A program made the translations under genes and the position numbers. Of a stretch of DNA of 64,000 nucleotides, positions 26,664 to 38,088 are shown one piece after another. Position 1 is the stretch's first letter. Each line of letters starts with the position of its first letter. The DNA is from an uncultured Marinicella sp. Lineage in GTDB: Bacteria > Pseudomonadota > Gammaproteobacteria > Xanthomonadales > Marinicellaceae. The notes under the pieces were generated by a model. That model was not told the DNA's origin. It saw only the letters and a list, made by a program, of their open reading frames with translations, and did not search any database. The stretch spans positions 186,001 through 250,000 of the forward strand of contig CANNBS010000003.1 of assembly GCA_947502925.1 (NCBI GenBank), read 5' to 3'.

Positions 26664-27185
26664 ATGTCCATAATTAACCAATCAGTCATTACCAATTATT
26701 TCGATCTAATTGAACAAGAATTATATGCGTTGGTTCCTTCCAAAGATTGGGTTATAAAACCTAAAAGTTGGCGTTTAAGCCAAGCGAAAACCAAATATGG
26801 TATGGCAGATGCTGAAGGTGTAATACATATCAACCATAACTTTTTAAGAACCCACTTTCATCAATTATTAAACGCTGTATTAAGGCATGAATTTGCTCAC
26901 CTATGTATTGGCTTACAGCACGGTCATAACAAACGATTTAAACAATGTGAAAGGCTCTTTGATGCACGATTTAATGTCACTGCGAAACAACAGGCTCGTG
27001 AATTTGGAAAACTGATCAGTTATAAATACCTTTTGCAGGCTGAATTAATCTCCGGTGAAATGATTACCCTTAAGAAAGTTCACAGGCGTCATCGCAATTA
27101 TCTGAACTATCAGTATAGTCGATATAAAACCTATTTTTATCGTCATCAACCAATCAAGCGTTTTAAATATATAAATATTGCATAA
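26664..27185 (+). CDS. SprT-like zinc metalloprotease-domain protein
   Basis: 173 residues resembling the SprT-like fold: the zinc site HEFAH is at residues 75-79, followed by HGHNKRFKQCE where SprT proteins have a third His. The C-terminal half is basic and rich in Tyr, His and Arg, and lacks the zinc-ribbon Cys pairs of many SprT proteins. The start at 26664 is uncertain because the gene begins right after a terminator T tract and no ribosome site is visible; a TTG at 26661 is possible. It must be expressed by read-through or from a promoter inside the peroxiredoxin region. Convergent with aat. Confidence 0.75.
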   Translation: MSIINQSVITNYFDLIEQELYALVPSKDWVIKPKSWRLSQAKTKYGMADAEGVIHINHNFLRTHFHQLLNAVLRHEFAHLCIGLQHGHNKRFKQCERLFDARFNVTAKQQAREFGKLISYKYLLQAELISGEMITLKKVHRRHRNYLNYQYSRYKTYFYRHQPIKRFKYINIA

Positions 27186-27188
27186 TGG

Positions 27189-27836
27189 TTATTTTAATAA
27201 GTCGATAAACTGTTTCCTGGGTATCAATTTAGCACCCATGGAAGCCAGATGAGGGTTATATATCTGACAGTCTAAAATATTCAATCCGATACTGTCCAGG
27301 TAAGCACACAGTCCCACCAGGGCATACTTTGAGCCGTTTGTTTGCGTGGAAAACATGGATTCACCGCAGTACATATGTTGCGTTTTAACACCATATAAGC
27401 CTCCGGCTAAATGGCCGTTCACTTCAACTTCAATTGAAAACGCATGGCCTGCCTTAAATAAGTCGACATAAGCTGCAATCATTTCGTCATGAATCCACCG
27501 TCCGGGTTGTTTTCGGACAATGTAGGCGCAATGTCTAATAACCTGATCGAAGTGTCGATTGAAGAAAAATTGTGGTCGATTTTTTCGTATGGCTTTAGTC
27601 AGGCTACGACTGATATGAATTTCACTAGCTGGCAACACCATTCGATGTGCCGGAGACCACCACAGTATGGGCTCATCCTCATTGTACCAGGGAAAAATGC
27701 CTTGCTGATAGGCTTGCGTCAGCCTTGATACGGATAAATCACCACCCATACACAATAAACCGTCGGGTTCATTCATAGCCTGAGCCACTGCCGGAAAATC
27801 ATGGCAGTGGGCTAAATCAGGCAAATATATGGGCAT
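27189..27836 (-). CDS. aat: Leucyl/phenylalanyl-tRNA--protein transferase
   Basis: Cytoplasmic enzyme that adds Leu or Phe from aminoacyl-tRNA to proteins with N-terminal Lys or Arg, marking them for ClpSAP degradation. Family motifs are GLLCMGGDLS, AYQQGIFPWYNEDEPILWWSP, GLYGV, and GESMFS, with CQIYNPHLASMGA near the end. Length 215 is a little short of E. coli (234), the difference being at the N-terminus. Follows trxB by 16 bases on the same strand; the trxB-aat linkage is common in gammaproteobacteria. Confidence 0.95.
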   Translation of the reverse strand: MPIYLPDLAHCHDFPAVAQAMNEPDGLLCMGGDLSVSRLTQAYQQGIFPWYNEDEPILWWSPAHRMVLPASEIHISRSLTKAIRKNRPQFFFNRHFDQVIRHCAYIVRKQPGRWIHDEMIAAYVDLFKAGHAFSIEVEVNGHLAGGLYGVKTQHMYCGESMFSTQTNGSKYALVGLCAYLDSIGLNILDCQIYNPHLASMGAKLIPRKQFIDLLK

Positions 27837-27852
27837 GGATTATAATAGAAAT

Positions 27853-28854
<1,002 letters not shown>

Positions 28855-29030
28855 TCATTGTAAATGGTTATAAATCGCATACATTAATCGATTTATTTTA
28901 TCAAAAAACAGCTATAATTATAAAATTCTGAGAACACGATCAATAATAAAAATAATATGCTCGTCGAATCATCCATATATTTTTCAGAGCGGCAGCTTTT
29001 CGTTATCATGTTAATCGCTGGTTTGAGTCA

Positions 29031-32000
29031 ATGAATTACCAATTCGGACATTGGCTTAGCGCTATTTGGTTGTTCCTTTTGTGTCATTCAAATCCATTGT
29101 CGGCTGATGAAAAGGTTGATTTACAACTCAGGTGGGTGCCTAGTTTCCAATTTGCCGGTTATTATGCAGCGCAATCTCAATATTTTTACCATAAACAAGG
29201 TCTTCAAGTCTCCATCCAATCAGGTTTTAATCAATTTGGTGAGTTGATTTCACCCATTGAGGAGGTGATGGCTGGCCGAGCTGATTTTGGTGTTGATGAT
29301 TTACAGTTGTTAGACACCATTGATAATGGTGGGCAATTAGTTATTCTGGCTCCAGTTATGCAAAAGTCTCCCACAGCGTTAATTACCAAGTCGGATAATA
29401 AAATTACCAAGATTCATGATTTAATTGGCAAAACCATTAAATCACCGGATAATAATCATTTATTGAATGAATTAAAAGTTCTGCTTAATGCCCATCAAAT
29501 CAGTTTAGATCAGGTTAATTTTATTCACGGGCCAATACGGGTAAATGACTTAAATACAGCTGGTATAGATGTTTTGTTGTCTTATGGCGTCAATGCACAG
29601 TTTCATGCCAAAAAGCTTAATATGGATATTTCAGTCATACATTTATCGGATTTGGGCAGCGCTTTCTATGGCAATGTATTGTTTACTCACCAGTCGATGA
29701 TTGAAGAACAGCCTCAAATGGTTGACCGGTTTTTACAAGCCAGTTTAAGTGGTTGGCAATACGCCTTTAGCCACGAACAGCAGCTGGTTGAGTTGATACA
29801 AGAGTTAGACAATAATCTTATACCTGAATCAGAGAGACATACATACAACACAATATACGCCCAAAGTATGAAGAATTATGCGCAATGGCCGGAAGTACCC
29901 GTCGGTCATTCAAAAGCAACACGCTGGCACCAAATATATAATGATTTATATAACAATGGACTTCTAAAGGGTGGCTGGAATATCGATCATTATTTGTACT
30001 CACCACAGATAAATATTCGACAATGGGGTATGTATTTAATTGTATTGGTTACCTTAGGTGTTTTAGCGTTTGTTATTTATCGTTTTCATTCACTTCAAGA
30101 ATATAAACATGTTTTTTTGATTGGTTTAGCGGTTATTTTAGTGTTGTATATCTTAATAGAATACAACCTCAGCCAGGGTCATAAACAGTCGCTACGTTAT
30201 CAATCCTTGAATACAGCACAGAAATTAAACACGGAACTGGCTAATTTTCTTAACAATGATGTTATTTTAGTGAAAAATTTGGCGGCTTATATTGCCATAA
30301 ACCCGGACATTAAAAAACAAGAATTCCTGGCTTTTTGCCATGAAATGTTCAGCCAAGGTGAGGGTTTAATCAACTTGGCTGCAGCCCCTGATTTAGTCAT
30401 TAATATGATATGTCCCATATCCGGAAATGAAGCCACATTGGGGGTCGATTATAGGAAGATACCCTCACAAAGCGCATTGGTTTTTGAGGCATTACAAGAC
30501 AGGAAAACCGTGTTGAGTAATCCCATGCAATTTATTCAAGGTGGCCGTGGGGTTTTTATAAGACAGGGTGTTTATGAGGCGGACAGTGGAAACCCCTGGG
30601 GCGTTGTGTCTGCAGCCGTCGATATCAAAAAAGTATTCGAAAAATCAGGCGTTTATAAAGAAGCAACTCGATTTAATTTGGTGATTGAGTCGAAGAACAA
30701 TAATAATCAAGGCTACATTATCTATGGTAATCCATACTATATTAGTCATACCGACCCATTAACAGTGCCCATGAACATTATTGATAATCAATGGCGACTA
30801 TATATTAGCCCCATTGGTGGTTGGTCATTAAGTGAATTACATGTTTGGATTTTGCGGTTTTTGGGTGCCGTTTTGCTAATGGCTTGGTTTTTTCGGGTGC
30901 GGTTTCTACTAAAAAGAAAACATGCCAGAGCATTAATTCAACAAGAAGTCAAAACCCATGAAACGCTATTACATGAGGTCGGTGCTGTGGCAAAAATTGC
31001 TGCCTGGCGTGTTAATGAACAAGGTGAGATTTTGCAGTGGACTGCAAAAGGCAATGATGTTTTAGGTCTATACGTTCCGAAAAAAATACACCATGTGGAT
31101 GATTTTTGGGATTTGTTTAGCAATGAAATGACCGATTCTTTTAAATATGACATTATGCATGCCGGTTTATCCGGTGACGGTTTTGATGTGGAAGTACCAT
31201 ATTTCGATAATAAAGGTCATCAACGTTGGCTACGCGTGGTGTCCGATCAAACCATCGAAAAGGAGCAGGGCAAAGAAATTATCGGTGCCATTCAAGATAT
31301 CACTGAATACAAAGAAATCAGCGAATTAATCCAATATCAGGCCACCCATGACATATTGACCGATTTATTTAACCGATCGGCTTTTATTCAGCAAACAAGA
31401 GAACGTTTACATCAAGCCAATAAAAACAACAGTATGGCGGCCCTTATTTTTATAGATTTGGATAATTTTAAGAATATAAATGACAGTTTAGGTCATGGAT
31501 ATGGTGATAAAGTTCTGGCCAATTTTTCACGTATCCTCAGAGAATTGGCTGAAGATACGGATATTCTCGGACGATACAGTGGAGATGAGTTTGTGATGCT
31601 GACTTGTGACACAGCTTATGGGATTATTAAACAAAAGATAGATGTCCTTTTACAACATTTCAGTCAGCCCATGTATATTGATGGTCAGTCGATTTTCATC
31701 AGTGCATCCATTGGTGTTTCTGTTTATCCCGATCACGCCAATACCGCTTCAGAATTAATGGTCTATGCTGATTTGGCCATGTATGAAGCCAAAAAAAGGG
31801 GTAAAAATAATGTCTGTATATTTAATGCCGAGATGCAAGCGCATGCCCAACGTCAAATTCATTTGAAAAATGCCCTTCAGTATGGTCTTGAAACCAATGG
31901 TATAGAAGTTTATTACCAACCCATTATCAACACCGATACCAAGGAGGTCGTGAAAATTGAAGCCTTAATGCGTTGTCCTGATTCCGCCGGAGGTTATTTT

Positions 32001-32645
32001 AATACAGAAGAATTGATTCAATTATGTGAGGAAACCAGCACCATATTTGATATAGATATTGCGGTGTTAAAGCAGGTGAATGAAGACATTGATGACATTA
32101 AAAGCCATTGTCATGAAGCGGCAGTGGGCATTAGCCTTAATGTCTCGCCCAATATTTTTTCTTGTCAAACCCACTTATTAAACGAATGGTTGTACTGGCT
32201 GTATGAACTGGCTATCAAAGTAAATGTCACCTTAGAAATTACTGAGCGGGCCTTGCTCAATAAAAATGCTGAAATCATGGCTTTGTTTGAAGGCTTTAAA
32301 CAGCGGGGAATTGACATCGCTATTGATGATTTCGGTGTGGGGTATTCATCACTGATTAGCCTGGTCGATTTCCCCATTTCAATCATAAAAATTGATCGAT
32401 CATTTGTGGAAAAAATATCTCAGGATGATTGTCATTATAATCAGCTGATTAGTTCAATTATAAATTTGGCCGATAAATTAAATTTAAAGGTCATTGCAGA
32501 AGGGGTGGAAGTCTCGTATCAAGCCAGTCAATTAACACAATATGGATGTTATAACCTACAAGGTTATTATTTTTCTAAAGCCTTGAATAAACAGGCTGTG
32601 ATTGACTACATCAATCAGCCACAAGAATTTAACGCATTTAACTGA
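29031..32645 (+). CDS. NMT1/THI5-like periplasmic sensor fused to CHASE, PAS, GGDEF and EAL
   Basis: 1204-residue membrane c-di-GMP enzyme. A signal peptide (to about residue 25) is followed by an NMT1/THI5-like binding domain (about 28-320; LRWVPSFQFAGYYAA motif), related to proteins that bind pyrimidine thiamine precursors. Two transmembrane helices lie at about 330-385, then a periplasmic CHASE-like domain to about 590 (GVDYRKIPSQ, WGVVSAAVDI) and a third helix near 610. The cytoplasm holds PAS (about 640-760), GGDEF (active-site SGDEF 850-854) and EAL (E977 in EALMRC, DDFG at 1099-1102, AEGVE, QGYYFSKAL). The phosphodiesterase residues look intact, and the first Gly of GGDEF is Ser. A monocistronic gene with a TATAAT at 28913-28918 upstream. 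The ligand is unknown. Confidence 0.88.
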   Translation: MNYQFGHWLSAIWLFLLCHSNPLSADEKVDLQLRWVPSFQFAGYYAAQSQYFYHKQGLQVSIQSGFNQFGELISPIEEVMAGRADFGVDDLQLLDTIDNGGQLVILAPVMQKSPTALITKSDNKITKIHDLIGKTIKSPDNNHLLNELKVLLNAHQISLDQVNFIHGPIRVNDLNTAGIDVLLSYGVNAQFHAKKLNMDISVIHLSDLGSAFYGNVLFTHQSMIEEQPQMVDRFLQASLSGWQYAFSHEQQLVELIQELDNNLIPESERHTYNTIYAQSMKNYAQWPEVPVGHSKATRWHQIYNDLYNNGLLKGGWNIDHYLYSPQINIRQWGMYLIVLVTLGVLAFVIYRFHSLQEYKHVFLIGLAVILVLYILIEYNLSQGHKQSLRYQSLNTAQKLNTELANFLNNDVILVKNLAAYIAINPDIKKQEFLAFCHEMFSQGEGLINLAAAPDLVINMICPISGNEATLGVDYRKIPSQSALVFEALQDRKTVLSNPMQFIQGGRGVFIRQGVYEADSGNPWGVVSAAVDIKKVFEKSGVYKEATRFNLVIESKNNNNQGYIIYGNPYYISHTDPLTVPMNIIDNQWRLYISPIGGWSLSELHVWILRFLGAVLLMAWFFRVRFLLKRKHARALIQQEVKTHETLLHEVGAVAKIAAWRVNEQGEILQWTAKGNDVLGLYVPKKIHHVDDFWDLFSNEMTDSFKYDIMHAGLSGDGFDVEVPYFDNKGHQRWLRVVSDQTIEKEQGKEIIGAIQDITEYKEISELIQYQATHDILTDLFNRSAFIQQTRERLHQANKNNSMAALIFIDLDNFKNINDSLGHGYGDKVLANFSRILRELAEDTDILGRYSGDEFVMLTCDTAYGIIKQKIDVLLQHFSQPMYIDGQSIFISASIGVSVYPDHANTASELMVYADLAMYEAKKRGKNNVCIFNAEMQAHAQRQIHLKNALQYGLETNGIEVYYQPIINTDTKEVVKIEALMRCPDSAGGYFNTEELIQLCEETSTIFDIDIAVLKQVNEDIDDIKSHCHEAAVGISLNVSPNIFSCQTHLLNEWLYWLYELAIKVNVTLEITERALLNKNAEIMALFEGFKQRGIDIAIDDFGVGYSSLISLVDFPISIIKIDRSFVEKISQDDCHYNQLISSIINLADKLNLKVIAEGVEVSYQASQLTQYGCYNLQGYYFSKALNKQAVIDYINQPQEFNAFN

Positions 32646-32748
32646 CAAGACAGGCCAGATTTTAGTATCATGTCACCTGTTTATTGCAGTTCGATGAGCC
32701 ATCAATTATTTGGCTGTTTTATAGAGATTATTATGAGGAAAATATGCG

Positions 32749-33810
32749 ATGAGAATTGGCATACCCAAAGAGGTTAAAACCCTGGAAGGCCGTGTGGCTC
32801 TGGTACCCGATGCGGTGTCAGATTTAATTAAAGCCGGGCATGAACTGTATGTTCAGAGTGAAGCCGGATTATTGAGTGGTTTTTCAGATAAAGACTATGA
32901 GGCCATAGGCGCTACAGTTGAGCCTGACGCAGAGCATTTATACGGCAGCGCTGAAATGATTGTCAAGGTGAAAGAGCCAGTGGCTGAGGATATTAAATAC
33001 CTGCGAGAAGATCACTTACTGTTTTGTTATTTGCATTTAGCGGCTGAACCGGAATTAACTGCCTCATTATTGGATATTGGGTTAACCGGTGTGGCGTTTG
33101 AAACCGTTGAGCTGGATGATGGTTCTTTGCCATTATTGGCGCCCATGAGTATTATTGCCGGTAAAATTTCAACCCAGGTGGGCACCCATTTATTACACCG
33201 ACCAGCAGGTGGCAAAGGTGTTTTATTGGGTGGTTTACCTTCAACGGAACGGGGCAATGTTGTGGTCTTGGGTGGTGGTGCCGCCGGTGGTCATGCGGCG
33301 TCTCTGGCTGCTTCAACCGGTGCCAACGTGGTGGTTTTTGATAAACGGCAGGATCGTTTGGCTCAGATGATGGCGTTGGGCTCAAATGTAACCGCACTCT
33401 ATCCGTATCAACAACTGGTGGCAGACACCGTGGCTCAAGCCGACCTGGTGGTGGGTGCGGTGTTAATCCCGGGTGCCAGAGCCCCGCATGTGGTGTCTGA
33501 AGATATGATTAAAATGATGGAACCGGGTTCTGTGGTGGCCGATATTTCCATCGATCAGGGTGGTTGTATTGAGACCTCACAAGCCACCACTTGGAATGAA
33601 CCTACTTACGAAAAACATGGTGTGGTTCACTTTACCGTGACTAATATGCCAGGTGCAGTGCCGAGAACAGCCACCTATGCGATATCGGCAGCCATTTTAC
33701 CTTATGTCCAACGACTGGCAACGGCTGACTGGTATCAGGTTGAGGCTTTGCAGCGCGGTGTGAACGTTAAAGCGGGCCAGGTGATTCATCCTGCCCTGAA
33801 AGATTTGTAA
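32749..33810 (+). CDS. ald: Alanine dehydrogenase
   Basis: NAD-dependent L-alanine dehydrogenase converting alanine to pyruvate and ammonia. The N-terminal MRIGIPKEVKTLEGRVALVP is diagnostic, with the catalytic His in FCYLHLAAEPEL and the NAD-binding VVLGGGAAGGHAA. The C-terminal part keeps NMPGAVPRTAT. 353 residues is slightly shorter than the usual 370-375, mainly by the tail. GAGG lies 10 bases before the start. Ten bases separate it from the ftsK coding region, so the two may be cotranscribed. Confidence 0.95.
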   Translation: MRIGIPKEVKTLEGRVALVPDAVSDLIKAGHELYVQSEAGLLSGFSDKDYEAIGATVEPDAEHLYGSAEMIVKVKEPVAEDIKYLREDHLLFCYLHLAAEPELTASLLDIGLTGVAFETVELDDGSLPLLAPMSIIAGKISTQVGTHLLHRPAGGKGVLLGGLPSTERGNVVVLGGGAAGGHAASLAASTGANVVVFDKRQDRLAQMMALGSNVTALYPYQQLVADTVAQADLVVGAVLIPGARAPHVVSEDMIKMMEPGSVVADISIDQGGCIETSQATTWNEPTYEKHGVVHFTVTNMPGAVPRTATYAISAAILPYVQRLATADWYQVEALQRGVNVKAGQVIHPALKDL

Positions 33811-33835
33811 TTGTTCATGATTGGAACCCTTTAAA

Positions 33836-36106
33836 GTGAATGCCGTCTCTAAACAAACGCGCAACAGAATAAAAGAAAGTCTGATATTTATTCTGCTGCC
33901 GGTGGCCGGGTATTTATTATTGGCTTTGTTAAGTTTTAGTCCCACGGATCCCGGTTCCTTTGCCTCCACCGACACCGATCATGTGGCTAATTTAGGTGGA
34001 ATGACAGGCGCTTATGTGGCTGATTTCTCGTTACATTTCCTTGGATATTTTGCCTACTTTATTCCTTTGGGATTGATTTATTTGGCCTGGCGGATTTATC
34101 ACCGACCCAATGATGAAGACCTCACCTGGATTGATGCCACCGTTAAAATTTTGGGTTTTTTAGCAGCGCTGCTGGCCGGATGTGGTTTGTCGGATTTATA
34201 TGCCGGTACCGGTGAATTACCGTTTTCAGGTGGCGGTATTATTGGGGATTTAGTGGGCAGTTCGGTGTTATCGGGCTTTGGCGTCATCGGCACCACCTTA
34301 TTATTATCGGCGGTTTTTTTAGCTGGAGTCACATTGTTTACAGGTTTATCCTGGTTGAATCTCACTGATGCAGTCGGGCGTATTGCCATACAGTTTTTTC
34401 GCTGGTTATACAGTCAATGGCAACGATTTATTGATTGGCGCGCAGGTCGGGCCGCCAAAAGTGAACGAGAAGAGCGTCGCCAGCAAGACGCCACTATGCA
34501 ACAACAACGAGAACCGATTTTAATTGAGCAAACCGAAAGCGATCCTAAACCCAGCAAACGGGCGGCAAAAGACAAACAGCTCAATTTATTCCACAGTTTG
34601 CCTGCCGGAAAATTACCGCCATTATCATTACTGGATGATCCGCCGGAACAGACCTTTGGTTATTCTAATGATGAACTAAAAGTACTGTCGCGGCAGCTCG
34701 AGCATAAGTTATCAGACTTTAAAGTGAAGGCTGAAGTGGTGGGGGTTTATCCCGGGCCTGTAATTACACGCTTTGAGGTTAATCCTGAAGCCGGCACTAA
34801 AGCCAGTAAGATTACCGGCCTGGCTAAAGATCTGGCCCGCGGTTTATCGGTGTCAAGTGTTCGTATTGTCGATGTTATTCCGGGCAAACCGTACATAGGT
34901 ATCGAAATACCCAACAGTAATCGAGAGATTGTTTACCTCAGTGAAATTTTGCGCTCGGTTAATTTTGACAAATCACGTTCCGCTTTAACCATCGGACTGG
35001 GTAAAAGTATCGGCGGTAATCCGGTGATAGTGGATATTACAAAAATGCCCCATTTATTGGTTGCCGGAACCACCGGCTCAGGTAAATCGGTGGCTGTCAA
35101 CTCCATGATTATCAGCTTATTGTATAAAGCCAGTCCGGAACAAGTGCGCATGCTAATGGTGGATCCAAAAATGCTGGAATTATCCATCTATGAAGGTATT
35201 CCGCATTTACTGGCACCGGTGGTCACCGATATGAAAGAAGCGGCCAACGGACTGCGCTGGTGCGTGGCAGAAATGGAACGTCGTTATAAATTAATGGCGG
35301 CTTTGGGGGTCAGGAACCTAGCCGGATATAACCGTAAAGTACAAAAAGCCATTGATCAGGGAGCGGCCATTAAAGACCCGCTGGCTGAAGAGGGTATCGG
35401 TGCTGATGATCCTGAAACCTTAAAGCCATTACCCTTTATTGTGGTTGTGATTGATGAATTTGCCGATATGATGATGATTGTCGGCAAAAAAGTAGAAGAA
35501 TTAATTGCCCGTCTAGCGCAGAAAGCCCGGGCTGCCGGTGTGCATTTACTGTTAGCCACACAGCGCCCTTCTGTGGATGTGATTACGGGACTGATTAAAG
35601 CTAATATTCCCACCCGGATGGCTTTTCAGGTGTCTTCGAAAATTGATTCCAGAACCATTTTGGATCAGGGCGGCGCTGAACAATTATTGGGTCACGGCGA
35701 TATGTTGTACCTGCCGCCGGGGTCGAGTCAGCCGGAACGTGTACATGGTGCTTTTGTGGATGATCATGAAGTTCATTCAGTGGTCAATTATTTAACCACC
35801 CATTATGAGGCCGATTATCAGGAAGGTATTCTGGATAATGTACAAATGACCGAAGATGGTCAGATTATGGGCGAAACCGGTTTACCTGAAGCGCCTGATT
35901 CAGAAGTTGATGAGTTGTATGATAAAGCAGTTTTTGTGGTGACCGAATCCAGAAAAGCGTCCATCTCTTATGTGCAGAGACGACTTCGGGTTGGTTATAA
36001 CCGGGCGGCCACCATCGTTGAGCAGATGGAAGAAGCCGGTGTGGTTTCAGCGCCGGCCCATAATGGTGCGCGGGAAGTGCTTGCACCACCACCTGTGAAA
36101 GATTAA
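33836..36106 (+). CDS. ftsK: DNA translocase FtsK
   Basis: Septum-located DNA pump that clears the chromosome terminus and activates XerCD. Four transmembrane helices (about 15-180) come first, then a charged linker (about 200-280, much shorter than in E. coli), then the alpha/beta motor with Walker A GTTGSGKS and Walker [13 protein letters not shown]. The winged-helix gamma domain that reads KOPS is at the end ([23 protein letters not shown]). About 756 residues, a SpoIIIE-like size. The start is chosen at GTG 33836, with GGAA 9 bases upstream; a TTG at 33821 would add five residues. lolA follows. Confidence 0.95.
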   Translation: MNAVSKQTRNRIKESLIFILLPVAGYLLLALLSFSPTDPGSFASTDTDHVANLGGMTGAYVADFSLHFLGYFAYFIPLGLIYLAWRIYHRPNDEDLTWIDATVKILGFLAALLAGCGLSDLYAGTGELPFSGGGIIGDLVGSSVLSGFGVIGTTLLLSAVFLAGVTLFTGLSWLNLTDAVGRIAIQFFRWLYSQWQRFIDWRAGRAAKSEREERRQQDATMQQQREPILIEQTESDPKPSKRAAKDKQLNLFHSLPAGKLPPLSLLDDPPEQTFGYSNDELKVLSRQLEHKLSDFKVKAEVVGVYPGPVITRFEVNPEAGTKASKITGLAKDLARGLSVSSVRIVDVIPGKPYIGIEIPNSNREIVYLSEILRSVNFDKSRSALTIGLGKSIGGNPVIVDITKMPHLLVAGTTGSGKSVAVNSMIISLLYKASPEQVRMLMVDPKMLELSIYEGIPHLLAPVVTDMKEAANGLRWCVAEMERRYKLMAALGVRNLAGYNRKVQKAIDQGAAIKDPLAEEGIGADDPETLKPLPFIVVVIDEFADMMMIVGKKVEELIARLAQKARAAGVHLLLATQRPSVDVITGLIKANIPTRMAFQVSSKIDSRTILDQGGAEQLLGHGDMLYLPPGSSQPERVHGAFVDDHEVHSVVNYLTTHYEADYQEGILDNVQMTEDGQIMGETGLPEAPDSEVDELYDKAVFVVTESRKASISYVQRRLRVGYNRAATIVEQMEEAGVVSAPAHNGAREVLAPPPVKD

Positions 36107-36181
36107 TTAACCATTTGTTAATTTAAGGCAGGTTCAGCCTAAATTCTTTATAATGACAGATGTTATTAATGAGGCATTACC

Positions 36182-36823
36182 ATGAATAAATTTCTGATAT
36201 TTCTGATTTTATCGGTAACCAGTACGATGATACTGGCTCAATCTGATTCTGATAAAGGGGTCGATAATAAACCTGAGCTTATATTGTCAAAGCTCAGGAA
36301 CGATTTAAATGCGCTACAAGCGGCGTTTAAACAATATGAATTAACCCCCGATGGCCGTTCAGTGGAAGAAAACACCGGCACTGTGTGGATGCAGGCGCCG
36401 GATTATTTTAAGTGGCATTATGAAACACCTTTTGAACAGTTAATTGTGGCCGATGGCGAACAGGTGTGGGTGTATGATGAAGATTTACAACAAGTGACCG
36501 TTAAACCCCAGAAAAACAACCTCAATCCCATTTATGTCATTATTAACGAAGAACTCTCGACACGCTATTATGATATGGCTTATGACGGTGAAAAAGATAG
36601 GCTCGAATGGGTTAGATTAACCCCAAAAGAAGACTCTAACGAAGTCAAATCTGTATTACTGGGAATTAAAGACAATCAATTGCACAGTATTCATGTTAAC
36701 AATCAACTGGATCAGACCCTGGTGTTTGAGTTCAGTGATTTAAAACGCAACCCGGATTTAGCCGAGGACACGTTCCAATTTAGCCCACCAGAAGGCGTGG
36801 ATGTGGTGGAAGCCATCGACTAA
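36182..36823 (+). CDS. lolA: Outer-membrane lipoprotein carrier protein LolA
   Basis: Periplasmic chaperone that takes lipoproteins from LolCDE to LolB. Signal peptide to about residue 19 (ends ILAQ), mature domain with the family pattern GTVWMQAPDYFKWHYETPFEQLIVADGEQVWVYDEDLQQVTV and the C-terminal FQFSPPEGVDVV. 213 residues is normal. The ftsK-lolA-rarA order is conserved in gammaproteobacteria. A TATAAT at 36149-36154 upstream suggests an own promoter; GAGG lies 9 bases before the start. Only 2 bases separate it from rarA. Confidence 0.95.
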   Translation: MNKFLIFLILSVTSTMILAQSDSDKGVDNKPELILSKLRNDLNALQAAFKQYELTPDGRSVEENTGTVWMQAPDYFKWHYETPFEQLIVADGEQVWVYDEDLQQVTVKPQKNNLNPIYVIINEELSTRYYDMAYDGEKDRLEWVRLTPKEDSNEVKSVLLGIKDNQLHSIHVNNQLDQTLVFEFSDLKRNPDLAEDTFQFSPPEGVDVVEAID

Positions 36824-36825
36824 AC

Positions 36826-38088
36826 ATGGTTGTTGTTAAACACCAGCCGCTGGCGGATAAGCTTAGACCCAAAACCCTTGATGAGGTGGTTGGGCAGCAA
36901 CACCTGGTGGTAGAAAACAAACCCTTACATCGGCTATTGACGCGTCATTCGCTGCATTCCATGGTGTTTTGGGGCCCACCGGGAACAGGTAAAACCACGC
37001 TGGCACAAATTATTGCCGATAGTTTGGATGCCGAATTTATTCAAATTTCTGCGGTCTTGTCCGGGGTTAAAGATATTCGCGATGCCATCGAGCAAGCCAA
37101 AGCCAATTTGCCGGATATCACTGTGCTGTTTGTGGATGAAATCCATCGATTTAATAAATCTCAACAAGACGCTTTTCTACCACATCTTGAAAGTGGCTTA
37201 ATTACATTAATCGGCGCCACCACTGAAAATCCGTCATTTGCGCTCAACAATGCCTTGTTATCACGCCTTAAAGTGTATATTTTAAAATCGCTGGATGATG
37301 ACAGTGCCAAGCAGTTATTGAATAAAGGTCTGCAGTCATTCGACTCGCCCATGAGCCTGACTGAAAACCAGCAAAAAACGCTCATTGCAGCTGCTGATGG
37401 TGATGGCAGAAAACTCTTAAACTTAGTAGAAATCCTGCAGGATTACAGCAGCGGCGGGCAGGTGCAAGACGAGGACGTGGCGCTGGTTACCACCGGCCAA
37501 ACACGGCGTTTTGACCGCCAGGGTGATGTGTTTTACGATCAGATTTCAGCCTTACATAAATCTGTACGGAGCTCAAATCCGGATGCGGCTTTGTACTGGC
37601 TAGCTAGAATGTTGGATGGTGGTTGCGATCCTTTATACATTGCCAGACGGGTTTTGCGCATGGCCAGTGAAGACATCGGCAACGCTGATCCCAGAGCTTT
37701 AAGCCTTTGTTTGACGGCGTGGCAAACCTTTGAACGTCTCGGTAGTCCCGAAGGCGAACTGGCTTTAGCCCAGGCAGTGGCCTATATAGCCAGCTGCGCT
37801 AAGAGTAACGCGGTATATACGGCCTTTAAAGCCGCCCAAAAAGACGTCAGTCAATATGGCTCATTAGATGTCCCTATGCACTTACGTAACGCGCCAACAC
37901 AATTAATGAAAGACAACGATTTTGGCAAAGGTTATCAATACGATCACGATTACGAAGGCGGCATTGCTTACAGTCAAACCGGTTTTCCCGACAAAATTGG
38001 TGAACAGATTTATTACCAGCCGCCTAACCGGGGCTTAGAACAAAAAATCGCCGAGAAACTCAAACACATTCGCGAGCAACGCTCATGA
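36826..38088 (+). CDS. rarA: Replication-associated recombination protein A (RarA/MgsA)
   Basis: AAA+ ATPase related to clamp loaders and RuvB, acting at stalled replication forks. Walker A GPPGTGKTT is near residue 50, Walker B FVDEIHRFNKSQQD near 105, sensor 1 GATTENPSF near 130, and the C-terminal tetramerisation domain contains LARMLDGGCDPLYIARR. 420 residues. Starts 2 bases after lolA and overlaps crcB by 4 bases. Confidence 0.95.
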   Translation: MVVVKHQPLADKLRPKTLDEVVGQQHLVVENKPLHRLLTRHSLHSMVFWGPPGTGKTTLAQIIADSLDAEFIQISAVLSGVKDIRDAIEQAKANLPDITVLFVDEIHRFNKSQQDAFLPHLESGLITLIGATTENPSFALNNALLSRLKVYILKSLDDDSAKQLLNKGLQSFDSPMSLTENQQKTLIAAADGDGRKLLNLVEILQDYSSGGQVQDEDVALVTTGQTRRFDRQGDVFYDQISALHKSVRSSNPDAALYWLARMLDGGCDPLYIARRVLRMASEDIGNADPRALSLCLTAWQTFERLGSPEGELALAQAVAYIASCAKSNAVYTAFKAAQKDVSQYGSLDVPMHLRNAPTQLMKDNDFGKGYQYDHDYEGGIAYSQTGFPDKIGEQIYYQPPNRGLEQKIAEKLKHIREQRS

